Origin: JAGXKT01 sp964531695
GTDB taxonomy: Bacteria; Planctomycetota; Phycisphaerae; SM23-33
Reading direction: 5' to 3'
Assembly (NCBI GenBank): GCA_964531695.1
Contig: CAZHEH010000054.1
Span: forward strand, 1-10,774
DNA length: 10,774 nucleotides
The position numbers were made by a program, and so were the translations under genes. The notes beneath the pieces are model-generated. The model worked only from the letters and a program-made list of their open reading frames with translations, was not told the origin of the DNA and searched no databases. Below, in pieces: positions 1 to 5,408 of the stretch (position 1 is its first letter; each line of letters opens with the position of its first letter).

Positions 1-4
1 TTGA

Positions 5-26
5 ACCTGCCTGCCGGCAGGCAGGT
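5..26. repeat. perfect 22-bp palindrome
   Basis: The two 11-base arms meet between positions 15 and 16 with no mismatch (arm ACCTGCCTGCC). It starts 6 bases past the stop codon of the GIY-YIG gene. As RNA it would fold into a hairpin of about nine pairs, but no U-run follows on the minus strand, so it is at best a weak terminator. It could equally be a copy of a dispersed palindromic repeat. Only a genome-wide search would tell. Confidence 0.75.
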
Positions 27-32
27 CCCGCG

Positions 33-287
33 CTACGCTTGCCCCAGGCGTGCCGCAAGCCACTCGCGACCGGAGCCCGTCTTCAGTTTCTTCTCTCGTG
101 CCCGAGCTTCCGTCCTGGAGGCAAAGGTCTCCGTGTGCACCAAGGCGAAAGGGCCCTTACCCTTCGTTGACCGGTTGTAGCCACGGTTGTGCTCGCGCAG
201 GCGGCGATCCAAATCGCTCGTCATCCCGATGTAGAACCACCCCTTGCTCTGGCTGCGAAGCACATAGACCGTATAGGCCTCGTCCAT
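33..287 (-). CDS. GIY-YIG domain protein (UPF0213/YhbQ-like), 84 aa
   Basis: A single-domain GIY-YIG protein of the small UPF0213/YhbQ type. Family members are presumed DNA endonucleases, but the cellular role is poorly known. The motif pair is visible as VYVL (residues 7-10) and YIG (19-21), followed by R28, H33-N34, and a C-terminal helix with E60 and E65 in TEARAREKKLK, where the metal-binding Glu of the family lies. At 84 aa it has the usual full length for this group. An in-frame ATG at 314 lies inside the tRNA gene, so the ATG at 287 is preferred. No Shine-Dalgarno is present: the bases before the start are the 3' end of tRNA-Leu. The start codon sits only two bases beyond the tRNA discriminator base, so the gene is probably co-transcribed with the tRNA and released by tRNA 3' processing. 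The family call is secure, the expression mode is inferred. Confidence 0.88.
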   Translation of the reverse strand: MDEAYTVYVLRSQSKGWFYIGMTSDLDRRLREHNRGYNRSTKGKGPFALVHTETFASRTEARAREKKLKTGSGREWLAARLGQA

Positions 288-289
288 AC

Positions 290-373
290 TGCCGGAGGTG
301 GGACTCGAACCCACACCATGTTGCCATGACGGGATTTTGAATCCCGCGCGTCTGCCGATTCCGCCACTCCGGC
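290..373 (-). tRNA. tRNA-Leu, anticodon CAA
   Basis: The minus strand folds as a class II tRNA of 84 nt. The acceptor stem GCCGGAG (373-367) pairs with CTCCGGC. The anticodon stem CGGGA/TCCCG encloses the loop TTCAAAA with anticodon CAA, reading codon UUG. The variable arm is long (CATG-GCAA-CATG), and the T arm is GTGGG-TTCGAGT-CCCAC. The discriminator base is A, as expected for leucine. The 3' CCA is not encoded, so it must be added after processing. The gene lies 58 bases after the stop of the S1/P1-EEP gene and two bases before the GIY-YIG start codon. Confidence 0.95.
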
Positions 374-383
374 CGGGGTGCTC

Positions 384-411
384 AGTGTACCACGGCGCCG
401 CCCGGCCGCAA
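384..411 (-). promoter_or_regulatory. possible sigma-70-type promoter for tRNA-Leu
   Basis: A TACACT -10-like box (389-384) lies 10 bases before the tRNA 5' end, with TTGCGG (411-406) 16 bases further upstream. The match is partial (-35: three of six). The -35 box sits in and beside the loop of the hairpin at 397-432, so folding of an upstream transcript does not use the same bases as the stem. Confidence 0.35.
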
Positions 412-432
412 GGCGGGAGCAGGCCGGGCAGC
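397..432 (-). terminator. GC-rich hairpin after the S1/P1-EEP gene
   Basis: An 11-pair stem (432-422 with 407-397, one G-U pair) with a 14-base loop begins at the last base of the TAG stop codon. No U-run follows, so it is either a weak terminator or a 3'-end stabilising hairpin. Confidence 0.4.
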
Positions 433-1757
433 TACTCCCCGGACAACTTCAGGTACGCCTCGCGAACCTCGACCGGCTTGAAGCCCGGCTTGGCCAGCAT
501 CCCCAGCCACTGCCCTTCCGTGTTCGACGGGAACACGTGCACGAACTCGTACATGCCGCCCAGCCAGCGCTCGTTGAACGCCTCGAGCATCTCCCGGCCG
601 CAGCACTCTTGGAGGCCGACGATGTCCGCGTCCATAAGCTTGAGGACTTGGGCGACCTCGTACTGGTCCTCCTCGTCGCGCCACATCTCGGTCCGCTCGC
701 GGCTGCGCTCGGGCAGCAGGTGCTGGTCGAACATCTTGTTCATGTGCTCGACGTTGTAGGTGGCGATGCGGACGACGCCCTCGCCGGTTGGCGGCAGCTC
801 GTCGTCCCTCGCGGCCGCGATGAGCCGGCCATCCGTCGGGACCGACGCCGGCGCCGCGCCGTCCACGCGGGTGTGCCAATCGGGAATCTCCACGTCCGCC
901 GAATCGGCCCAGGCGGTCGCGTACAGTCGCGAGGTGAACATCGCCGCGGCGTGCAGCCGCTCGGCCGTGAAGGCCCGGACGTTCTTGGACTCGATCGGCT
1001 TGCCCAGCTCCGGAAACTCGCCTTCCAGCTCGTACACGCGGTCGACCAGCTCGTGCGAGTCGCGCATCTCGGAGATCGTGCCGATCCAGACATCCTCGTA
1101 TGCCCCGACCGCCTCCGCCTCGATTGCCTGCACGCACTCATCCGGCAGCTTCTGGATGAGGTTGTCCACCTTGAGGTGAATACCGGTCCGGGGCGACTCG
1201 CCATCCTCGCCGACGCGCCCGTCGTAGTGGATCGTCGTGTGAAGCGGCATGCAAAGGTCCTGGGCGTAATGCGCGAGGATGCCCGCGTAGACCAAGGCCT
1301 TCCGCCGGATGTGCGGGTTCGCCGGCCACTTGCGGTGCTCGGCCAGGGCGACCGTCAGCTTGCCCGTCCACTCCTCGATCGCGTAAGGAACCAGGCCGAT
1401 GTCGTCCGGGTCGATCTCCTCCCGCCCGCACCACAGCAGCAACTCGTAGCGCGTCCGCGGGATGTCCATGCCGTCCAGGCGCTCCCAGTCGAAGTAATGG
1501 TGCGGATACTCCGCCTTGTGGAGCGCTTCGCCGGCAAAGGGCTTCTTGAACGCGTCCGGATCAATCGAGCAGTGCGCCACCGTGGCCGCCCCCTCGCGGA
1601 AGAAGGCCGGCACATCCTCGGGCACTGCCCCGATGGCCATGCGCGTGGCGCGCTGGTGCCCCGGACCGTGCCAGGCGAGGGCGGGTCGCGCGCTGACCAG
1701 CGACATCAATGTGACAAGGCCGCAAAGGGCCAGGGGTTTGCCGTGTTCGCGTGACAT
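432..1757 (-). CDS. secreted S1/P1-nuclease-like protein fused to a truncated EEP domain, 441 aa
   Basis: Residues 1-28 form a signal peptide (cleavage after ALA), leaving Trp29 as the mature N-terminus. S1/P1 nucleases use exactly such a Trp as a zinc ligand. Further ligands line up: H34, D66 or D68, H86 or H87, H163 and D167 (HYAQD), H173 (PLH), H194 and D198 (HLKVD). The H-x3-D-x5-H and H-x3-D spacings match the family, which cleaves single-stranded nucleic acids. Zinc phospholipase C is related, but its last ligand is Glu. From about residue 325 an endonuclease/exonuclease/phosphatase domain begins, with ATYNVE (N335) and GLQE (E384), but the protein stops about 60 residues later. The later D-x-N and S-D-H motifs are missing, so this half should be inactive by itself. 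The ATG at 1757 is chosen because GGAG lies about 7 bases upstream and the signal peptide follows at once; the ATG at 1769 has no ribosome site. Unlike its neighbours the protein has no PEP-CTERM tail. Substrate (RNA, DNA or lipid) is not certain. Confidence 0.82.
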   Translation of the reverse strand: MSREHGKPLALCGLVTLMSLVSARPALAWHGPGHQRATRMAIGAVPEDVPAFFREGAATVAHCSIDPDAFKKPFAGEALHKAEYPHHYFDWERLDGMDIPRTRYELLLWCGREEIDPDDIGLVPYAIEEWTGKLTVALAEHRKWPANPHIRRKALVYAGILAHYAQDLCMPLHTTIHYDGRVGEDGESPRTGIHLKVDNLIQKLPDECVQAIEAEAVGAYEDVWIGTISEMRDSHELVDRVYELEGEFPELGKPIESKNVRAFTAERLHAAAMFTSRLYATAWADSADVEIPDWHTRVDGAAPASVPTDGRLIAAARDDELPPTGEGVVRIATYNVEHMNKMFDQHLLPERSRERTEMWRDEEDQYEVAQVLKLMDADIVGLQECCGREMLEAFNERWLGGMYEFVHVFPSNTEGQWLGMLAKPGFKPVEVREAYLKLSGE

Positions 1758-1840
1758 AACGATCTCCATGTTTCGACGCTCAACCCGCCGGGCCGGCAAC
1801 GTCCCGGCCGCCGCGCATGGCCCTTGGGGCCGCCGCCCGG

Positions 1841-1870
1841 ATGATACCCCCGGCGGATCGGCCCCGACAA
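1841..1870 (-). promoter_or_regulatory. candidate sigma-70-type promoter for the S1/P1-EEP gene
   Basis: TTGTCG (1870-1865) and TATCAT (1846-1841, five of six matches to TATAAT) are separated by 18 bases. Transcription would start near 1834, giving a leader of about 77 bases before the ATG at 1757. It lies downstream of the hairpin that ends the preceding gene, which fits an independent transcript. Confidence 0.45.
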
Positions 1871-1923
1871 CGCGCGGCACACACGGCTCCCGCGGCCCTG
1901 CCGCACGCGTTGCCGGAGGCATG

Positions 1924-1969
1924 GACAAGAGGGAGGCGGCGGCCCGGGACGTGCCCGAACCACCGCCTC
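1924..1969 (-). terminator. hairpin after the 241-aa PEP-CTERM gene
   Basis: GAGGCGG (1969-1963) pairs with CCGCCTC (1939-1933), and an inner CGGG/CCCG stem shortens the loop. The tail CCTCTTGTCC is only mildly T-rich. It lies about 50 bases past the stop codon at 2017. Probable but not strong terminator. Confidence 0.4.
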
Positions 1970-2016
1970 GTAATCTCACAGCCGTTGCGGCTTCGTCCTC
2001 GCTCGATGCAGCGTGC

Positions 2017-2742
2017 TTAGCTGCGGCGGCGACGACGGATCAGGGCCGCAATGCCGCCCAGACCCAGCAGCGACATCGTCGCCGGCTCGGGCACGCAACC
2101 GGCGAACTCCGTCACCGCACCGTCGCCCTGGGCGACCTGCACCTTGGCGTAGAAGTCCTGGCCGCTCGGGACCACGATCTGGACCAGGTCGGCCTCGGTG
2201 ATGCCCTCGTAGCCCGCCCAACCGACCAGGCCGTGCAGGTACGTGCCCCAGCCGGTGTCCGAACTATTACAGCTCATGTCGTTGTCCTCATCGGTTTGGT
2301 CGACCAGCAGGGTGGCCGGGATGATCCAGTGCGTGTCCAGTTCATCCGCGTCTTGACCCGACATCGGCGGATCCTTGGGTGTCTCCACCGCGCCGTTGAA
2401 GAGCCACACCTGGTGCAGGGCGTCGCTCGGGTGGTTGGGGTTGTTCACGCCGTCCGCGCCGAAATCCCAGGTTTCTTCCTCGCCGTCGATGATGCCGGCG
2501 TACTGGTCCGGGCAGTCATAGAACCCGCCGTAGGGGTTCGTCCCACCGGGCCTGGCGTCGACGGCGGTCAGAACCTGCCCGGCCGCGGCCGTGGCGTGCA
2601 GCGTCCACCGGTCCAGAGCCACGCCGCAGTCCGACGTGCCCGCGTTCTTCTCAACGGTCCACTCCAGTGTGGGAGCGGCCTGCGCGCCGGCGGCGATCAG
2701 GGCGACGCCGGCGACCACCATAGCAATCCTCGTAAGCTTCAT
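2017..2742 (-). CDS. secreted PEP-CTERM protein of unknown function, 241 aa
   Basis: Residues 1-23 form a signal peptide (MKLTRIAM..., likely cleavage in AQAA). The C-terminus VPEPATMSLLGLGG plus a short hydrophobic stretch and RRRRRS is a textbook PEP-CTERM tail: Pro-Glu-Pro at 218-220, transmembrane segment, Arg cluster. Such tails are recognised by exosortase, which cuts near the PEP motif and is thought to hand the protein to the outer surface. The middle (24-215) is acidic, with four Cys (C39, C77, C158, C216) that could form two disulfides, and no domain I recognise. There are no dockerin repeats, unlike the neighbouring PEP-CTERM proteins. The ATG at 2742 is chosen over an in-frame ATG at 2838 because the signal peptide starts there and AAAGG lies upstream. 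It has its own leader region and a hairpin after the stop, so it may be transcribed alone. Confidence 0.85.
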   Translation of the reverse strand: MKLTRIAMVVAGVALIAAGAQAAPTLEWTVEKNAGTSDCGVALDRWTLHATAAAGQVLTAVDARPGGTNPYGGFYDCPDQYAGIIDGEEETWDFGADGVNNPNHPSDALHQVWLFNGAVETPKDPPMSGQDADELDTHWIIPATLLVDQTDEDNDMSCNSSDTGWGTYLHGLVGWAGYEGITEADLVQIVVPSGQDFYAKVQVAQGDGAVTEFAGCVPEPATMSLLGLGGIAALIRRRRRS

Positions 2743-2797
2743 CTGTCTGTACCTTTCCGTTTGTGTTGAAACGAAAACCTCACACTCTCTCTTTTGA

Positions 2798-2816
2798 GCG
2801 GGCCCCGCTGGCCCGC
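2798..2816 (-). promoter_or_regulatory. hairpin in the leader of the 241-aa PEP-CTERM gene
   Basis: GCGGGCC (2816-2810) pairs with GGCCCGC (2804-2798) around a 5-base loop. It sits about 55 bases before the start codon in the long 315-base gap. No U-run follows on the minus strand, so it is not an obvious terminator. It may shape the mRNA leader. Role unknown. Confidence 0.35.
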
Positions 2817-2834
2817 CCCTCTCAGCAACAACAG

Positions 2835-2862
2835 ACATCCAACGTCACACAGCACATCCAAC
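2835..2862 (-). repeat. 9-bp direct repeat in the gap before the 241-aa gene
   Basis: GTTGGATGT occurs twice on the minus strand (2862-2854 and 2843-2835), spaced 19 bases start to start, close to two helical turns. This is the geometry of a tandem operator, but no regulator is known and no clear -10/-35 pair was seen next to it. Confidence 0.4.
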
Positions 2863-3011
2863 CGATTGCCCGAACGTCGTGCCGAGCGGTCCGTCCTGCC
2901 CGACCCGCGGCTGCGGGCGCCGAGGGGCCTCGCGGCCCGTACCCTGTCAGTATTGCGTCCCAGCCGCCGGCGGACCCGGCCCGCCGTTGCACATTCGTTC
3001 CGCAGTGTACC

Positions 3012-3041
3012 CCCCGGAGCCGCGCCCGTGCGGCCTCGGGG
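3012..3041 (-). terminator. GC-rich hairpin after the 681-aa PEP-CTERM gene
   Basis: CCCCGAGGCCGC pairs with GCGGCTCCGGGG (minus strand, about 11 pairs with one mismatch, 6-base loop). It begins 16 bases past the stop codon at 3058. There is no U-run, so this is either an unconventional terminator or a 3'-end stabiliser. Confidence 0.4.
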
Positions 3042-3057
3042 CACACATCACACACAT

Positions 3058-5103
3058 TCACACCCGGCGCCTGCGGCGAATCAGCGCCGCGCCGCCAAGA
3101 CCGAGCAGAAGCATCGTGGTCGGCTCGGGAGTCGGGGCCGGAGCGCCGGCGCCGACGCTGCCCGTCGAACCGTAGCTGCCCAGCAACTTGCCCAAGTCGG
3201 ACAAGCCGATTTGAGCATCGCCGTCGAGGTCGCCGTCGGCCCAACCCATGCCACTCGTGCTGCCGTATCCGCCGAGCATCATGCCTAAGTCGCCGAGGTC
3301 CACGTCACCGTCCAAGTCGGTATCGCCGTAGTAGGTGCCGAGGATCTCCTGCACCAGCTCGTCCAAGTCGCTCGAGTCCACGGTGCCATCACCCGTCAGG
3401 TCATGCCACTCGTTCACGAGCGTGTCCGAGCTGGCATCCGTGGCAAACAGCTCGTCGATGTCATCCGCGGTGATGTGGCCGTCATCCGTTATATCGCCGC
3501 GGAGCATCCACCGGATTCCGTGCTCGATGAGGAAGTGATTGGCCGAGTTCTTCTCCTCGTACACGATGTCGCCGGTGTCCAGGTCAATCACGTAGGTATC
3601 GGCCACGACGTCGGGCAGGCCTCCGCCGTCGATGTCGAACACGTACAGCAGGTTCTCGCCCTTATCGAGGGCCGTGAAGCGCCCGTCGGTGACGTAGGTG
3701 TCATCGTCGATGCTCAACCCGCTGGCCGTGCCGCTGTCGAAGGCGTTATCGAGCGAACCCAGCGGGCCCTCGATCTGCGTCGGGGCGTCCGTATTGTCGC
3801 CGCTGCGGTCGGAGCCGACGGGACCCAGGCCGTCCTGCTCGTTCAGGTCGTCCCACGTATCCGTCGACAGATCCAGGTTGCCGCTCTGGTAGGCGTCGAT
3901 GTTGAGGCGGAGCACGGTCGGCTCGCCGGCGGGGTTGCCGCCGATGCCCTGCTCGCCGCCGATGACGGTATCGAAGTAGCCGGACTCGACGATCACAAGG
4001 TTGCCGTCCACGTCGACCTTGATGCCGTCGTGATCGCCGTCATTCGTGGTTGGATCGGCCTCGGGATCCTCGTCCACGCTTCGGCTCGTGCCGAGCGACT
4101 CGAAGGTCGACTTGGTGGCCAAGGCATCCTGAGCGGGGGCCGCGATGTTGCTCAGCTCGAAGAAGCTGATGTCGTCGCCGCCGCCGTCGGTCTCACCGAC
4201 GAACACGCCGGTCACGCCGTCCTTCTGACCCAGGGCGATGTCTTCCGGCTCCGAGAAGCCGATCGGATTTCCGTCGTTGTCGAAATCCATGTTCAGTAGA
4301 GCCGCGCGGTCCGCCTCCCAGCTCTCGGCCGTCTGGCGGTTGTAGCCGCCCTCGATGCTGCCCAGATCGGTGGTGTCGATCGTCGCCGCACCGGCGGAGG
4401 TGCTGACCCGCTCGAGGATCCGCAGCTCGTGGTCCTGGGCGGTTGTATCGCTGCTGTCCTGCTCGTTGTCGACCAAGGCGAGCGTCTGCGGATCGATGAA
4501 CTCCACGTCGCGATCGAAGAAGCTGCTGCCCTGCGTCCGGCCGACCTCGCCGACCTTCGTGATGGCGTTGGCGATGTGCCGGGTGGTGCCGAAGTGGTCG
4601 GGGTGGTCCGGATTGGCCCCGCCGTCCGGTGCCACGGTCGGGCCGTACATCGTGCCGGCCGCAACGCCGTTGGTCACGTAGTCGTTCAGGATCTCCTGGT
4701 AGTCGATCCGGTAGACGTCCAGATCGCCCTGGGTGTCTCCTGCGCCATCCGGAACACCGTTAGGGCCGCTGTCGTACGCCACGGCGTACACGGTTCCGTT
4801 GGCCGGGTTGAGGGTAAAGGAATCGATGTCTTCGTAGTTCTGCGACATCGAGTCATCGAAGCCGACGAACACGCTGAACATCGGGCTCTGGTTGAAGATG
4901 TCCGGATCGGTCGAGGAGGTGGTGCCCACGTCGGTCACGTCGTAGAAATTGATCGCCCGCTTGGTCGTGCCAAAGTTCTGAGTGCCATCGAGTAAGGCCA
5001 TGACTTTCCGGGGGTTCTGCGGGGTCCCCCCCGCCGCGGCGCCGGCCAGCAGGCCCACCGCAATCAGTGTCAACAGTAACGTTCGTGTCTTCCGCATCTT
5101 CAT
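3058..5103 (-). CDS. large acidic secreted protein with double dockerin region and PEP-CTERM tail, 681 aa
   Basis: Residues 1-25 are a signal peptide (MKMRKTRTLLL...). Residues 30-530 form an acidic, Asp/Gly-rich extracellular region. Short stretches such as NGTVYAVAYDSG, GVFVGETDGGG and GNLVIVESGY recall beta-propeller strands, but I cannot name a family. At 535-590 lies a dockerin type I pair (GDITDDGHITADDID and DLTGDGTVDSSDLDEL). At 593-645 a second calcium-loop pair follows (DTDLDGDVDLGDLG and DGDLDGDAQIGLSDLG). The tail PTPEPTTMLLLGLGG plus RRRRRV is a PEP-CTERM sorting signal. Dockerin loops bind calcium and in some bacteria dock to cohesins. No cohesin is visible here. The start at 5103 is supported by AAGGA just upstream and the signal peptide; the ATG at 5097 is equally possible. 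The 593-638 module is nearly identical in DNA to that of the EEP gene. Function unknown. Confidence 0.87.
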   Translation of the reverse strand: MKMRKTRTLLLTLIAVGLLAGAAAGGTPQNPRKVMALLDGTQNFGTTKRAINFYDVTDVGTTSSTDPDIFNQSPMFSVFVGFDDSMSQNYEDIDSFTLNPANGTVYAVAYDSGPNGVPDGAGDTQGDLDVYRIDYQEILNDYVTNGVAAGTMYGPTVAPDGGANPDHPDHFGTTRHIANAITKVGEVGRTQGSSFFDRDVEFIDPQTLALVDNEQDSSDTTAQDHELRILERVSTSAGAATIDTTDLGSIEGGYNRQTAESWEADRAALLNMDFDNDGNPIGFSEPEDIALGQKDGVTGVFVGETDGGGDDISFFELSNIAAPAQDALATKSTFESLGTSRSVDEDPEADPTTNDGDHDGIKVDVDGNLVIVESGYFDTVIGGEQGIGGNPAGEPTVLRLNIDAYQSGNLDLSTDTWDDLNEQDGLGPVGSDRSGDNTDAPTQIEGPLGSLDNAFDSGTASGLSIDDDTYVTDGRFTALDKGENLLYVFDIDGGGLPDVVADTYVIDLDTGDIVYEEKNSANHFLIEHGIRWMLRGDITDDGHITADDIDELFATDASSDTLVNEWHDLTGDGTVDSSDLDELVQEILGTYYGDTDLDGDVDLGDLGMMLGGYGSTSGMGWADGDLDGDAQIGLSDLGKLLGSYGSTGSVGAGAPAPTPEPTTMLLLGLGGAALIRRRRRV
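3178..3306 (-). repeat. 129-bp dockerin module repeat, copy 1
   Basis: This stretch matches 7122-7250 at a fixed offset of 3944 bases, with four mismatches in 129. Three of the four are synonymous (Asp, Ser, Tyr codons) and one swaps Gly for Ser. Identity stops quickly on both sides although the genes continue with related protein sequence. Confidence 0.85.
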
Positions 5104-5161
5104 GCTTCCTTTCCGTAGCGGGACGCCGCGCTCACGTCGCGACTCCCTGGGCTCCAAGGCA

Positions 5162-5179
5162 CTCCCCCACGCGGGGAAG
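5162..5179 (-). promoter_or_regulatory. leader hairpin of the 681-aa PEP-CTERM gene
   Basis: CTTCCCC and GGGGGAG (minus strand) form a 7-pair stem with a GCGT loop immediately after the proposed -10 box, so it would sit at or near the 5' end of the transcript, where it could protect the mRNA. Confidence 0.35.
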
Positions 5180-5210
5180 CTTATAGAAAACCTCCACAGG
5201 TGCGGCTCAA
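5180..5210 (-). promoter_or_regulatory. candidate promoter for the 681-aa PEP-CTERM gene
   Basis: TATAAG (5185-5180, five of six matches to TATAAT) lies 19 bases after TTGAGC (5210-5205, four of six). The spacing is two bases longer than ideal. Transcription would start near 5173, about 70 bases before the start codon. This and the hairpin at 5310-5340 are all I see in the 305-base gap 5104-5408. Confidence 0.4.
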
Positions 5211-5309
5211 ACCGCGAGCCGGTGGAATCCCTCCGCAGTTCGACGGCAAATCCGTAACCCACCGAATGGGCACCTCCCTATGCTGTTCTTTGGAGTCGCT
5301 CGGTATACC

Positions 5310-5340
5310 GGGTAAGAGACCGCCACATCCCTGTGGGCGG
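5310..5340 (-). terminator. hairpin after the S8 protein gene, probable operon end
   Basis: CCGC(C)CACA (5340-5332) pairs with TGTGGCGG (5327-5320), 8 pairs with one bulged C and a GGGA loop, followed on the minus strand by TCTCTTACCC. It lies about 68 bases after the stop at 5409. The short T-rich tail makes it a modest intrinsic terminator for the pseudopilin-EEP-S8 set. Confidence 0.4.
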
Positions 5341-5408
5341 CCCGCCCATTCGAAGGGGATTGTAGACTGCCCCGACACAGGTATGGTTTCGGCTACGTTA
5401 GGATTTGA

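Noticed and set aside
378..1754. 458-residue plus-strand open frame opposite the S1/P1-EEP gene
   Set aside because: It is an antisense shadow typical of GC-rich coding DNA. The translation is low-complexity Arg/Val/Leu/Asp-rich, shows no domain, and the minus strand has clear zinc-ligand and EEP motifs.
1758..1979. In-frame N-terminal extension of the S1/P1-EEP protein to an ATG at 1979
   Set aside because: The extension is Arg/Pro/Ala-rich, runs through the candidate promoter, and would bury the signal peptide. The start at 1757 has a good ribosome site.
2743..3057. Several plus and minus open frames in the gap between the two PEP-CTERM genes
   Set aside because: They are short, mutually overlapping, Arg/Pro-rich and without ribosome sites. 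The gap is better read as terminator hairpin plus leader.
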